Program-made: the position numbers and the translations under genes
In this document: positions 41,655 to 51,936 of the stretch, piece by piece
Numbering within the stretch: the first letter of the stretch is position 1
Layout: each line of letters starts with the position of its first letter
NCBI RefSeq assembly: GCF_022538115.1
Contig: NZ_JAKZAL010000018.1
Coordinates: 50,108-114,107 of the forward strand
DNA length: 64,000 nucleotides
From: Cognataquiflexum rubidum
GTDB taxonomy: Bacteria > Bacteroidota > Bacteroidia > Cytophagales > Cyclobacteriaceae
Direction of reading: 5' to 3'
The notes under the pieces: generated by a model
What the model saw: the letters and a program-made list of their open reading frames with translations, nothing else
Told to the model about the DNA's origin: nothing
Database searches by the model: none

Positions 41655-44600
41655 AAAAGACTTCCATTTTACTTCTAGTGATCTTTTGTTTATTCAAATC
41701 AGGTGAAGTGTCAAGTCAGAATCCATTTCGTCAACTGAAAGTGGAAAGTTGGGACACGAAAAATGGATTGCCAAACGACCTGATCTTAAACGTTTATCAA
41801 ACCAAAGATGGCTTTATCTGGACGGCAGGATATACTGGACTTACTCGTTTTGATGGGGTAAGTTTTACTTCTTACAATTCCAGATCAGTACCTCTGTTTA
41901 AAACTGATAACATTCAATCGCTTTTATATGAAACCAACGACAGCACGCTTTGGATTCCAACCCCAAGCAGTGGATTATTGTCATTTAAAAACGGGGTATT
42001 CAATGCTTACCTAACCGATTCGACTTCCATTAACTTTTTGGGGACAACAGACAGAGAGGAACTGCTGCTTCAAATAGGAACGCGAACCCAAAGTTTTGTA
42101 TTGTTTGATACGAATTTAAAAACTAGTAAGTCCATTACTTACTCGCAGGGTCGTGAATTATTCAAAGAAGGAAAAATATCAAATAAATACCGCAGATTAA
42201 AAGATCAGTCAGGTAATCTGTGGACTTATACTGATGCATCATTCTTTAGCTACAAGGATGGAAAGATGAATAAAATTACCCCAAAGGAGGGGGGCTTTCC
42301 CGAGCGACAATACTTCCTAAGTTGTGTCGACAGTAAAAATCGATTCTGGTTAACTTCCAACAAGGGCCTATTTCTTTGGGATGGACAAGCATTTAAACCC
42401 TATCCAGGAATGGAGGATATTCTTTTTGGCGGAAGTGGAGCTGCCTCAACCGGATCAATCCTAGAAGACAGCAAGGGTAATATCTGGTTGGCAACAACTT
42501 CCGGACTGGCCTATCTTGACGCCCAATCGGACCGGTTTGTATTTTTTCCTAAAAGTGAAAGCCTGCTTTCACAGCCCATATTCAACATATTGGAGGACAA
42601 AGAGGGAAATATATGGGTATCATCAGCCAATGGTTTGATAAAACTCAGCCAAAGTAAATTCATTAATTATTCCGAACTGGATGGGCTGAATAATAACCGA
42701 ATTTCAGCGGTATGCGCACTGGATAACCATCGCTATCTTGTGGCAACATCACGTAAGTTATTTCTGATAGAAGATGGTGTGGTCAAACCCTACCCATTTA
42801 AAAACAAGAATCTCACCAATTTCAGGGGAGATATAACCCACATATTCAAAGATTCAAGCGATAATATTTGGATATGTTTCGCAGCAGGAAACATTATCAG
42901 AATATCAAAATCAGGTGAAAAGCTATTTTCGAATGGAGGTGCAGTACAGGCAAGGTATGTGTTTGAAGACGATAACCGCCAAGTCTGGTTTGGGCTTGCG
43001 TTTGGTGGGATTGGCTTTTTAAATAATGAGGATCAAATTGAATTGTTGAGTTTTCCGAAAATCGACTTCAAATCCTTACACATCAGCTCTATTCGCAAGT
43101 TGCGAAATGGAAACTGGCTGTTAACGTCTTTTAATAAGGGTATTCTGATTATCGATCAGGCGGGGAATCCTGCTTATTTTGATGATAAGTCTGGGCTGCA
43201 ATCTATTGGCGTTTTTTCTAGTGTTGAAGACCCCGATGGAACCGTTTGGCTAACTACGCAGGCAGGTATAGTCCGCTATAAAAATGGGGAATTTGGCAAG
43301 ATTGATTTCACATCAGGCTTGCCTGAAAATTCGATCTTTGGATTTTTACCCGACCAAAAGGGTTATGTCTGGTTCCCATCAAACCGCGGATTGATTCGTG
43401 CAAAAAAACAGGAACTGAACGATTATCTGGACAAAAAAATCGACAAAATCGAATGGCAATTGTACGATGACGGAGACGGTATGTTAAACAGGCAAGCTGT
43501 TGGTGCAAGGCATCCCGCCGTTACACCTGATGGCCGGTTATTGTTTGTCACTTTTGGAGGATTAGTTGAAGTGGATCCAGATCAGTTAAAGAAAAACTTA
43601 ATTCCTCCTTCTGTAATAATTCACAATGTTCAATTTGATGGTAAAGACATCGGATTGGCCCAAGCCAATACGTTCAAACCCGGTAATCACCGCTATATTT
43701 TCGAATATAGTGGGTTGAGTTTCGTCTCCCCGGAGAAAGTAAAATTCAAATTCAAATTAGTCGGTTACGATAAGGACTGGATTTCAGCTGTTGGCGACCG
43801 AAAAGCTTTTTACACCAATATTCCTTCCGGCAGCTATACTTTTCAGGTGATTGCCAGCAACAACGACGGAATATGGAATGATACAGGAGCCACTTATTCG
43901 TTTACAATTGAACCATTTTTTCACGAAACAGCGTGGTTCAGGATACTTACGCTAATCATTCTCTCATTATTGATTTGGCTGATTGTAAAATGGAGAACAA
44001 GTGCCGCCAGAAAACAAAACGAGCTTTTGGAAATCGAAGTGGCTTCAAGAACAAGCGATCTGAATAAAGCAAATTTCGAGCTCAATCAATCGCTGGAAAA
44101 TCTGAAATCCACCCAAGCCCAACTCATCCAATCAGAAAAAATGGCTTCCCTTGGAGAGCTCACTGCCGGCATTGCCCATGAGATTCAGAATCCATTGAAT
44201 TTTGTGAATAATTTTTCGGAGGTAAGTGCGGAGTTGGTTGATGAGATTCAAGACATAAGACGCAAGACACAAGACAAGGCAAGATCGAGTGAAGAGGATG
44301 AGATTCTGGAGGATATTAAGCAAAACTTAGAAAAGATCAACCACCACGGCAAGCGGGCAGATGCGATAGTAAAAGGAATGCTGGAGCATAGCCGTGCAGG
44401 CAAGGGAGAAAAAGCGCCGACGGACATTAATGCCTTGGCTGATGAATACCTGCGTCTTTCTTATCATGGATTGAGGGCGAAGGACAAAAGCTTCACGGCT
44501 GACTTTGCCACAGACTTTGATCCCAACCTGCCAAAGGTTAATGTGGTGGCATCTGACATTGGGAGGGTTTTATTGAACCTGATCAACAATGCTTTTTACG

Positions 44601-44899
44601 CTTGTGGTAATTCAGAATTCAGAATTAATAATTCTGAATTAAAGCCCCAAGTAAAAGTCTCTACAAAGAACATCGGCAACAAAATAGAAATAAAAGTTTC
44701 CGACAACGGCCCCGGCATCCCATCCTCCATCAAAGACAAAATTTTTCAGCCCTTCTTCACCACCAAGCCAACAGGGCAGGGGACAGGATTGGGATTATCA
44801 CTATCTTATGATATTGTGAAGGCGCATGGAGGGGAGTTGAAAGTGGAAACAAAAGAAGGAGAAGGGTCAACATTTATTATACAAATACCAACGGCATGA
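41651..44899 (+). CDS. Two-propeller (Reg_prop/Y_Y_Y) sensor histidine kinase
   Basis: The product has 1082 residues with a signal peptide (TSILLLVIFCLFKSGEVSSQ), Reg_prop strands from DGFIWTAGYTGLTRFDG onward, a Y_Y_Y domain (KFKLVGYDKDWISAVGD ... YTFQVIASNNDGIW), a membrane helix at about 760-779, a coil and the kinase core with H843. The sensor is paralogous to the preceding gene over its whole length, including the odd DGMxNRQxVGARH segment. The ATP-domain block AGKGEKAPTDINALADEYL is also in the TPR kinase at 51937, so the core has moved between sensor types. Confidence 0.9.
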   Translation: MKKTSILLLVIFCLFKSGEVSSQNPFRQLKVESWDTKNGLPNDLILNVYQTKDGFIWTAGYTGLTRFDGVSFTSYNSRSVPLFKTDNIQSLLYETNDSTLWIPTPSSGLLSFKNGVFNAYLTDSTSINFLGTTDREELLLQIGTRTQSFVLFDTNLKTSKSITYSQGRELFKEGKISNKYRRLKDQSGNLWTYTDASFFSYKDGKMNKITPKEGGFPERQYFLSCVDSKNRFWLTSNKGLFLWDGQAFKPYPGMEDILFGGSGAASTGSILEDSKGNIWLATTSGLAYLDAQSDRFVFFPKSESLLSQPIFNILEDKEGNIWVSSANGLIKLSQSKFINYSELDGLNNNRISAVCALDNHRYLVATSRKLFLIEDGVVKPYPFKNKNLTNFRGDITHIFKDSSDNIWICFAAGNIIRISKSGEKLFSNGGAVQARYVFEDDNRQVWFGLAFGGIGFLNNEDQIELLSFPKIDFKSLHISSIRKLRNGNWLLTSFNKGILIIDQAGNPAYFDDKSGLQSIGVFSSVEDPDGTVWLTTQAGIVRYKNGEFGKIDFTSGLPENSIFGFLPDQKGYVWFPSNRGLIRAKKQELNDYLDKKIDKIEWQLYDDGDGMLNRQAVGARHPAVTPDGRLLFVTFGGLVEVDPDQLKKNLIPPSVIIHNVQFDGKDIGLAQANTFKPGNHRYIFEYSGLSFVSPEKVKFKFKLVGYDKDWISAVGDRKAFYTNIPSGSYTFQVIASNNDGIWNDTGATYSFTIEPFFHETAWFRILTLIILSLLIWLIVKWRTSAARKQNELLEIEVASRTSDLNKANFELNQSLENLKSTQAQLIQSEKMASLGELTAGIAHEIQNPLNFVNNFSEVSAELVDEIQDIRRKTQDKARSSEEDEILEDIKQNLEKINHHGKRADAIVKGMLEHSRAGKGEKAPTDINALADEYLRLSYHGLRAKDKSFTADFATDFDPNLPKVNVVASDIGRVLLNLINNAFYACGNSEFRINNSELKPQVKVSTKNIGNKIEIKVSDNGPGIPSSIKDKIFQPFFTTKPTGQGTGLGLSLSYDIVKAHGGELKVETKEGEGSTFIIQIPTA
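44253..44287 (+). repeat. Heptanucleotide repeat at DHp hairpin tip
   Basis: Units ACATAAG, ACGCAAG, ACACAAG, ACAAGGC, AAGATCG encode DIRRKTQDKARS. Confidence 0.7.
44610..44639 (+). repeat. In-frame palindrome, family 1 outer arms only
   Basis: ATTCAGAATT (44610-44619) and AATTCTGAAT (44630-44639) flank a 10-base spacer; the inner CCCGATAGC palindrome is missing, so this may be an older or shortened form. Confidence 0.75.
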
Positions 44900-47800
44900 A
44901 AATAAAATCTGTAATGCAAGTAAGTAATTTAAAATTTCTCTTGCCGTTGCTCCTATTAGCAGCCTGCAACAGCACCCCCAAAGATGATGGTACTGCACCA
45001 CCATCGCTCTACACTCCACCCAAAAGTTGGGAAGCCAACCCCAAGGGTGGTTACAAAGTAAATATGATAACAGGCAGACCAGTAGAACCGGTCACTACTA
45101 AAGATGGTAAACCCGTTATTACAGGAACACCCATACCTGCCATTGGCAAAAGAATACACCCGGATAGTATTGCAAAGCCAAAACTGATACCGATTACACC
45201 CATCCGCAGTGAAATTAAAACGATGAATAATAGGTATCCTCTACCCCAAAACTTGCAGAAAATAGCAGTGGATGAAAGTAAACTCATTAAACACAATGCA
45301 GCCAACAGCCCACAAGGATATATATTTAAAAACCAGTTTGGCGATACTATACCAACGGGTAAACCCATAGCTGCCAAAGGCAAAACCGGAAAGGGAGTTT
45401 CTCCTAAAATTAACCCTGCCTTGCCACTGGCTATTAAAAAGGATATATTGTTCGATATACAGTACTTAAATGTTGACCAGGGCCTGCAATGGCAATGGGT
45501 TTTTTCAGTGTTTGAAGATAAAGATGGTTATTTTTGGTTTGGCACCGATGGCGGTGGTGTGAGCCGATATGATGGAAAATCCTTCGTTGTTTATAGAGTT
45601 GCAAATGGACTTGTAGACGGTAGTGTGAATGCCATTTTTCAGGACAGTAAACACCATTTCTGGTTTGGTACTAAAGGTGGTGTAAGCCGGTTTGATGGGA
45701 AGACTTTTGTAAACTTTACAACAGCCGAAGGGCTTGCTGGAAATAATGTGAGTAAAATTTATGAAGACAAGTCCGGTAATCTCTGGTTCGCAACCAATGG
45801 CGGGGTTAGCAAATATAAACCGTCAAAAGATGCTAGTACGGGAACCTTTATTAATTACACCACCAATGAGGGGTTATCTAATAATGATGTTTCATCTGTT
45901 CTGGAAGACGAAAACGGCCATCTTTGGTTCACCACAGTTACAGGTGGCGTAAACAAATTTGATGGTAAAAATTTCATTCATTTTACTTCAAAAGAAGGCC
46001 TTGCAAGCGATTCGGTAAGCTATATAATGGAAGATAAGGTCGGGCATCTGTGGTTTGCCACCACGGGCGGAGTAAGTAAATTTGATGGTAACAGCTTTAT
46101 TAATTTTCCTATTCAGCTATTCACATCCAATGGGCGTTCCGATAATGAAATCAGGTCGATTCTAGAAGACAAGTATGGCCATATCTGGTTTGGCACAAGC
46201 GGGAGTGGCGTGAGCCTATATGATGGTAAAAACTTTATTCATATTACCGAAGATGAAGGGCTATCGTATAATGGCTCCTATCGCAGTAGCTTAATAGAGG
46301 ACAGGTCTGGTCATCTCTGGATTGGTACATCTGGAGGCGGAGTGAACCGGATTAGCACAAAATCTTTTTTACGGTTTACCAAAGCACAAGGGCTTTCCGA
46401 TAATTTTATCTGGAATGTTTTGGAGGACAGAAAAGGCAATTTGTGGTTTGGAACAAATACCGGAATTAATGTTTACGATGGAAAAAGCATTATTCATTTT
46501 CCACTTCCTCGCTTTACTCATGCCTCTTTTAAAGACAAATCAGGAAATCTATGGTTTTCTGGGAGGGGGCTAAACAAATATGATGGCCAGTCTTTTCTTC
46601 ATTTTGGCCTTATTTCAGGGTTTGCCAACGGTGGTCTGCGATCAATTTTGGAAGACAGCAGAGGTCATCTCTGGTTAGGCGGCAGCAGTCTTATGCGTTT
46701 TGAGCCATCAGCAGACGGCAAGTCGGGGGCCTATTTTCTTTTTACCGAAGCCGAGGGTTTCTACGGTGGTAGTACATCAGCCATGCTGGAAGATAAATCC
46801 GGTAATCTATGGTTTAAATACCGTAATGGGGTAACGAAATATACACCAACCAAAGACGGCCAATCAGGTGTTTTTGTTCATTTTTCAGCAGCCGAAGGTC
46901 TGGGAATTGGTATTTCTAAAATATTGCAAGATAAGAATGGAGATCTCTGGATTGCAACAAGTAGTAACGGGCTTATCAGGTTTCAACAATCCAAAGAAGG
47001 CCATTCGGGAACCTTCACACATTTTACCACAGATCAGGGACTGCCCACTAACAATCTTTACTCCATTTTTGAAGATAAGTCGGGTAATCTATGGATTGGA
47101 ACAACTAATGGTTTGAGCAAATACGATGGCAAAACCTTTCTAAATTTTACCACAGCCGAAGGGCTATCCGGTAATCAGGTTTTTAAAGTGGTGGAAGACA
47201 GGGCTGGAAATATTTGGGTTCCTACGTATGGTGGTGGCGTAAGCAAGTTGGAAAAAGATGTTTACCAACCTTCGCAACAACCACCGGTGGTAAGCATGCG
47301 GCAGTTGTACATTAACGAAGTAGTTCCAGATTACCGCAATCCATCAGACAGTACACATCAAAAAATAATGTTTGATGGTGTTCAGGCTTACGAGAATTAT
47401 CCCATCAACGCAAGGATACCTTCCCATCAAAATCACTTAAGTTTTCAATACTCGGCCATTGATTGGGGAGCTCCCACTAAAATTAAATACAGTTTTCGTT
47501 TGCTCGGTTTGAATGATAAATGGAGCAAAGCTACCACAGAAACGATGGCGGATTATCGCAACCTGCCCAATGGAAAATTTATTTTCCAGGTAAGGGCCAT
47601 TGGCGAAAGCGGTGAATGGAGCAAATCTTTTGATTATGCGTTTACCGTTTTGCCTCCTTGGTGGCTCACCTGGTGGGCTTATACCATTTACGCATTACTA
47701 TTTTTGGCATCATTAAGAATGTTCAGTCTTTGGAGAGAAAGAAGATTGCGAATGGAAAAAGTACAACTCCAACATAAAGTAGAAGAAAGAACCAGTGAGC

Positions 47801-48624
47801 TGAGAAAAAAATCAGAAGAACTCACACATTCATTGGAAGATTTGAAATCCACCCAATCCCAACTCATCCAATCAGAAAAAATGGCCAGCCTAGGCGAACT
47901 CACCGCCGGCATCGCCCATGAGATACAAAACCCGTTAAACTTCGTCAATAATTTTTCTGAGTTGAGTACCGAATTGGTCACTGAGTTGAAGACAGAGATT
48001 GACAAAGGAAATACTGTAGATGCTAAGGTGATTGCCAACGATCTAACGCAAAATCTTGAAAAGATAAATCATCATGGTAAACGCGCTGCTGACATTGTAA
48101 AAGGCATGTTACAACACAGCAGTAGTGGGAGCGGTAAAAAAGAACCAACTAATATCAATGCATTAGCGGATGAATATTTACGACTGGCCTATCATGGTTT
48201 AAGAGCAAAAGACAAATCATTCAATGCCACCATGAAAACAGAGTTTGATGAAAGCATTGGCAACATCAATATCATTCCGCAGGATATTGGAAGAGTAATA
48301 CTCAATTTAATTACCAACGCTTTTTATGTGGTGAACGAAAAGAGCAAGCAAAACATTGCCGGATACGAACCCACGGTTTCTGTTTCGACTAAGAAAGACG
48401 GCAAAAAAGTTTTGATTTCTGTAAAAGACAATGGCAACGGCATTCCTCAAAAAATATTAGATAAAATATTTCAACCCTTCTTCACCACCAAACCAACAGG
48501 GCAGGGGACAGGATTGGGTTTGAGTTTAAGCTATGATATTGTCAAAGCGCATGGAGGGGAGTTGAAGGTGGAAACAAAAGAAGGAGAAGGATCAACATTT
48601 ATTATACACATGCCGACAACCTAA
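44896..48624 (+). CDS. Lipoprotein-type two-propeller sensor histidine kinase
   Basis: The product has 1242 residues. The N-terminus has a lipobox (LLLLAAC, Cys24), then a proline-rich linker (about 25-180). Fourteen Reg_prop strands follow (WFGTDGGGVSRYDG through WVPTYGGGVSKLE), exactly enough for two seven-blade propellers, and a Y_Y_Y domain (KYSFRLLGLNDKW). A membrane helix lies at about 925-944 and H1008 begins the kinase core. A lipidated N-terminus plus a membrane helix would tether the sensor at both ends. Its core is the most divergent of the Q-type group: DHp tip LKTEIDKGNTVDAKV, no heptamers and no palindrome. Only the G-box end is identical to its neighbours. Confidence 0.9.
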   Translation: MKIKSVMQVSNLKFLLPLLLLAACNSTPKDDGTAPPSLYTPPKSWEANPKGGYKVNMITGRPVEPVTTKDGKPVITGTPIPAIGKRIHPDSIAKPKLIPITPIRSEIKTMNNRYPLPQNLQKIAVDESKLIKHNAANSPQGYIFKNQFGDTIPTGKPIAAKGKTGKGVSPKINPALPLAIKKDILFDIQYLNVDQGLQWQWVFSVFEDKDGYFWFGTDGGGVSRYDGKSFVVYRVANGLVDGSVNAIFQDSKHHFWFGTKGGVSRFDGKTFVNFTTAEGLAGNNVSKIYEDKSGNLWFATNGGVSKYKPSKDASTGTFINYTTNEGLSNNDVSSVLEDENGHLWFTTVTGGVNKFDGKNFIHFTSKEGLASDSVSYIMEDKVGHLWFATTGGVSKFDGNSFINFPIQLFTSNGRSDNEIRSILEDKYGHIWFGTSGSGVSLYDGKNFIHITEDEGLSYNGSYRSSLIEDRSGHLWIGTSGGGVNRISTKSFLRFTKAQGLSDNFIWNVLEDRKGNLWFGTNTGINVYDGKSIIHFPLPRFTHASFKDKSGNLWFSGRGLNKYDGQSFLHFGLISGFANGGLRSILEDSRGHLWLGGSSLMRFEPSADGKSGAYFLFTEAEGFYGGSTSAMLEDKSGNLWFKYRNGVTKYTPTKDGQSGVFVHFSAAEGLGIGISKILQDKNGDLWIATSSNGLIRFQQSKEGHSGTFTHFTTDQGLPTNNLYSIFEDKSGNLWIGTTNGLSKYDGKTFLNFTTAEGLSGNQVFKVVEDRAGNIWVPTYGGGVSKLEKDVYQPSQQPPVVSMRQLYINEVVPDYRNPSDSTHQKIMFDGVQAYENYPINARIPSHQNHLSFQYSAIDWGAPTKIKYSFRLLGLNDKWSKATTETMADYRNLPNGKFIFQVRAIGESGEWSKSFDYAFTVLPPWWLTWWAYTIYALLFLASLRMFSLWRERRLRMEKVQLQHKVEERTSELRKKSEELTHSLEDLKSTQSQLIQSEKMASLGELTAGIAHEIQNPLNFVNNFSELSTELVTELKTEIDKGNTVDAKVIANDLTQNLEKINHHGKRAADIVKGMLQHSSSGSGKKEPTNINALADEYLRLAYHGLRAKDKSFNATMKTEFDESIGNINIIPQDIGRVILNLITNAFYVVNEKSKQNIAGYEPTVSVSTKKDGKKVLISVKDNGNGIPQKILDKIFQPFFTTKPTGQGTGLGLSLSYDIVKAHGGELKVETKEGEGSTFIIHMPTT

Positions 48625-48627
48625 ATA

Positions 48628-50700
48628 ATGAAATCATTCATAAAAATATCGTTTTTGCTTTTGCTCCCTTTTTTTGCGGAAGCTCAAGAACAAACCTCTC
48701 AACAACAAAAAGATAGCTTGCGGCATGCTTTACGCATCGCATCCACTGACGCTTCACGCTTTAAGATTGCCAGGAGTATTGCATTTGCTTATCTTGAGAA
48801 CAACAGGGACTCTGCACTTCATTATTTCGAAATGGCCATGCCCTTTGCTGAAAAAAATAATAAGACACTGAATGTTGCAAGTGCATTATCTGGGAAGGGT
48901 TATCAATTATTCCACATCGGCCGATATGGAGAGGCGCTTCAATGCTTATTGCGTGGTGTAAAGATTGCAGAAAACCCTGCCAACGAAAATAAAATTTTTG
49001 AACTGCCTGAAGATGTTGACTTCAAGGAAAACAGGTTAAATATCTTGGCACAATTACATTTGAATTTGGCTTTTCTTATGAATGCCATGCAAGATACCGC
49101 TCAAACCATGTTTCACTATAAGGAATCGAAGAGAATTGCTGAAGAAGCTGGCAATGATGAATTGTTGGCAAATGTAAATGTGAACCTTGGAGGATTATAT
49201 ATTGGGTTAGGCAAACTGGATTCTGCTCTTCTTTTCGAGCAAGCTGCATTGGCACTATTTCAAAAGAATGGGATGAAGGGCAATGCGGGCTCAGCATATA
49301 GAAGGATTGGCCAGATTTACCAGAAGAAAGGAGACACAAAAAAGGCTGTGGAGAACTGGCATCTTGCCAGTTACTGGTACCTAAAACGTAACAATCAAAC
49401 CAATCTGGCCGTTACTTATGGATTTTTGTCTTCTTTATACCAGGACGAAAGAAGTAAAGATTCAAGTTTATACTATGCCAGAAAGCAGTTGTCAGTTAAA
49501 AAATTGGCAGGGTGGAATGACATGGGCCCAGCTTATTCTAATTTGTATAAAAGTTTTGAACTCAACGGCAATATTGACAGTGCATACATCTACAAGGGTC
49601 TTGCTTTACAGGCAACAGAAAAGTCACTTGAAGATAAGGTAACAAATCTCGTAGCTTTTCAAAATGAAGCTTTTAAAGAACAAGAACGGTTGCAGCAACT
49701 GGAACAGGAAAAGATTGAAGCCAAAAACAAACTAAGGAACTATAGCTTATTAGTTGTACTGGGTGTATTTCTTATCATTGGGTTATTGCTTTACCGAAAT
49801 AATCGGCAAAAGAGAAAGGCAAATGCGCTGCTCCAACGACAAAAAGACGAAATCAACGACCAACGGCAACAGTTGCAAGTTTCCCTCGAAAACCTCAAAT
49901 CAACCCAGGCCCAACTTATCCAGTCGGAAAAAATGGCTTCGCTAGGTGAACTCACCGCCGGCATCGCCCATGAGATCCAGAATCCACTGAATTTTGTGAA
50001 TAATTTTTCAGAAGTCAGCAGCGAACTTTTAGACGAAATGAATGAAGAGCTTGAAAAAGGAGACATTTATGAGGCTAAATTCATCGCAAACGATATCAAG
50101 CAAAATCTCGATAAAATCAACCACCATGGAAAGCGGGCAGATGCAATTGTGAAGGGAATGCTCGAGCATAGCAGAACGAGTTCAGGAGATAAAGTGCCCA
50201 CTGACATCAATGCTTTGGCTGAAGAATATTTGAGACTGTCCTACCATGGCATGAGGGCGAAGGACAAGTCCTTCAATGCGGACTTTGTAACTGACTTCGA
50301 TCCAACTCTTCCCAATATCAACTTGGTCCCACAAGAAATCGGAAGGGTGCTGTTGAATATCATCAACAATGCTTTTCAGGCTTGCATCGGGAAAGACCTT
50401 CCAGGTTTTGTAGGCGACGACAAAAGAAACCTGGAAGGTCTTAGCCCCCTAGTGAAAGTCACCACCAAAAACCTTGGAGATAAAATCGAAATAACAATAA
50501 GCGACAACGGCCCCGGCATCCCCGACGCCATCAAAGACAAAATCTTCCAGCCCTTCTTCACCACCAAACCTACAGGGCAGGGGACGGGACTTGGACTCTC
50601 TTTGAGTTATGATATTGTCAAAGCGCATGGTGGGGAATTGAAGGTGGAGACGAAAGAGGGAGAGGGAAGTGAGTTTATTTTAAAACTACCGATTTCATAA
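48628..50700 (+). CDS. TPR sensor histidine kinase
   Basis: The product has 690 residues: signal peptide (FIKISFLLLLPFFAEAQ), TPR region (YQKKGDTKKAVENWHLASYW; LDSALLFEQAALALF), membrane helix at about 372-389, a long coil (RQKDEINDQRQQLQVSLENL) and kinase core with H448. The start is 3 bases after the previous stop. The DHp tip is the non-repetitive DEMNEELEKGDIYEAKF. The last 120 bases are nearly identical to the 3' ends at 51937-54024 and 55101-55298. It is the last gene before the ATPase interruption. Confidence 0.88.
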   Translation: MKSFIKISFLLLLPFFAEAQEQTSQQQKDSLRHALRIASTDASRFKIARSIAFAYLENNRDSALHYFEMAMPFAEKNNKTLNVASALSGKGYQLFHIGRYGEALQCLLRGVKIAENPANENKIFELPEDVDFKENRLNILAQLHLNLAFLMNAMQDTAQTMFHYKESKRIAEEAGNDELLANVNVNLGGLYIGLGKLDSALLFEQAALALFQKNGMKGNAGSAYRRIGQIYQKKGDTKKAVENWHLASYWYLKRNNQTNLAVTYGFLSSLYQDERSKDSSLYYARKQLSVKKLAGWNDMGPAYSNLYKSFELNGNIDSAYIYKGLALQATEKSLEDKVTNLVAFQNEAFKEQERLQQLEQEKIEAKNKLRNYSLLVVLGVFLIIGLLLYRNNRQKRKANALLQRQKDEINDQRQQLQVSLENLKSTQAQLIQSEKMASLGELTAGIAHEIQNPLNFVNNFSEVSSELLDEMNEELEKGDIYEAKFIANDIKQNLDKINHHGKRADAIVKGMLEHSRTSSGDKVPTDINALAEEYLRLSYHGMRAKDKSFNADFVTDFDPTLPNINLVPQEIGRVLLNIINNAFQACIGKDLPGFVGDDKRNLEGLSPLVKVTTKNLGDKIEITISDNGPGIPDAIKDKIFQPFFTTKPTGQGTGLGLSLSYDIVKAHGGELKVETKEGEGSEFILKLPIS
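50393..50442 (+). repeat. In-frame palindrome, family 2 variant
   Basis: Perfect 16-base arms at 50393-50408 and 50427-50442. Compared with 25900 it has compensating changes in both arms (CTTCC/GGAAG instead of CTGCC/GGCAG). Confidence 0.85.
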
Positions 50701-50776
50701 ATTCCATTTTTGCAGTAATTTGTAAAAATGGAATTCAATTCCATAAATTACTTATATTTGTAAAAATGGAATTGAT
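50701..50776 (+). promoter_or_regulatory. Promoter region of the ATPase gene with direct and inverted repeats
   Basis: A 17-base direct repeat TTTGTAAAAATGGAATT occurs at 50719-50735 and 50757-50773. ATTCCATTTTT (50701-50711) is inverted against AAAAATGGAAT (50724-50734). TATATTTG (50753-50760) fits the Bacteroidota -7 box TAnnTTTG exactly, though no clear -33 box is seen. This is the longest gap between genes in the 20717-55081 stretch and suggests the ATPase gene has its own, perhaps self-controlled, promoter. Confidence 0.5.
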
Positions 50777-51931
50777 ATGATAAACAGACAAATACTGCCA
50801 GAAGCACATCAAGCCCTCACTCAATTTAGGGCTTTGTGCCTTACTGGGCCCCGACAAAGTGGCAAAACGACTTTGAGCAAAGCCTTGTTTAAAGATAAGC
50901 CTTATGTGAATTTTGAAAATCCTACCGTGCAGTTTGAGGCAGAACAAAGCCCCGAGGCATTTTTAAAACAGTATCGGAACGGTGCCGTTTTTGATGAAGT
51001 GCAGCGAGTACCGCACATTTTTAGGTATTTACAAGAAATTTTAGACAACAACCCCAAGCGTGGACAGTTCATTCTGACTGGCTCAAATAATTTTTTATTA
51101 CAAGAGCAAGTTTCGCAGTCACTCGCTGGAAGGGCTGGATATTTATCGCTTTTGCCGCTAAGTTATGCCGAGTTGATTGAGGCAAAATTGACCGATAACA
51201 ACATAGACAAACTCATACTCACAGGCGGTTATCCCGAAATTTGGAACGAAAAACTCATGCCAAACACCTGGATGAATAGCTATATACAAACCTACGTGCA
51301 GCGTGATGTACGGCTATTACGCAACATCACCAACTTGGCGGCTTTCACCCGCTTTATTTATTTATGTGCCAATTATGCCGGGCAAATACTCAACCGAGAC
51401 GATTTGGCAAAGAAAACGGGTGTAGATACCAAGACGATTTTGGCCTGGTTGGGCTTGTTAGAAAACTCCTACATCCTATTTCTGTTGCAGCCTTGGTATA
51501 ACAATTTGAATAAAAGGATTGTGAAAAGCCCTAAACTGTATTTTTATGATACAGGTTTGTTGTGCTTTTTGTTGGGTATCAAAACCGAAGCAAGTTTACA
51601 AAAAAACACTACCTACGGAGCCATTTTTGAAAATTGGGCGATTTCGGAAATACGAAAAAATAACTTTAACCAGGCCCAAAACGAAGGGATGTACTATTTT
51701 AGAGATAGTGCTGGCAATGAAATAGACTTGATTTTGGAAAGAGAGGGCGAACCCATTGCCATTGAAATAAAATCAAGTAAAAAAGTGGAAGATAGTATGT
51801 TGCGCAGCTTGAAATATTGGCAAAAGCTTCAACCAAACAGTCAAACGATATTGCTACACGGAGGAGATAGAAACGAGCTGTTGAATGAAAAAATGAGTAT
51901 TTTACCTTATAATGAGGTCATTAATCTTTAA
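50777..51931 (+). CDS. AAA-type ATPase with DUF4143 domain
   Basis: The product has 384 residues. The P-loop is LTGPRQSGKTTL (about 22-33), Walker B is AVFDEVQRVP (D73/E74), and ILTGSNNFLL (about 107) is the sensor-type strand. The C-terminal DUF4143 part includes YFYDTGLLCFLLGI and ends with EIDLIL ... AIEIKSSKK, which resembles a PD-(D/E)xK nuclease-type core. The cellular role of this family is not settled. It interrupts the kinase series, has its own promoter-like region, and is 5 bases from the next kinase. It resembles accessory genes carried in from elsewhere. Confidence 0.88.
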   Translation: MINRQILPEAHQALTQFRALCLTGPRQSGKTTLSKALFKDKPYVNFENPTVQFEAEQSPEAFLKQYRNGAVFDEVQRVPHIFRYLQEILDNNPKRGQFILTGSNNFLLQEQVSQSLAGRAGYLSLLPLSYAELIEAKLTDNNIDKLILTGGYPEIWNEKLMPNTWMNSYIQTYVQRDVRLLRNITNLAAFTRFIYLCANYAGQILNRDDLAKKTGVDTKTILAWLGLLENSYILFLLQPWYNNLNKRIVKSPKLYFYDTGLLCFLLGIKTEASLQKNTTYGAIFENWAISEIRKNNFNQAQNEGMYYFRDSAGNEIDLILEREGEPIAIEIKSSKKVEDSMLRSLKYWQKLQPNSQTILLHGGDRNELLNEKMSILPYNEVINL

Positions 51932-51936
51932 AACCC

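Noticed and set aside
20717..48624. Propeller kinases as hybrid two-component systems of the polysaccharide-utilisation type
   Set aside because: The sensor layout matches, but no receiver or AraC-type DNA-binding domain is fused, and no glycoside hydrolase or SusC/SusD genes are nearby.
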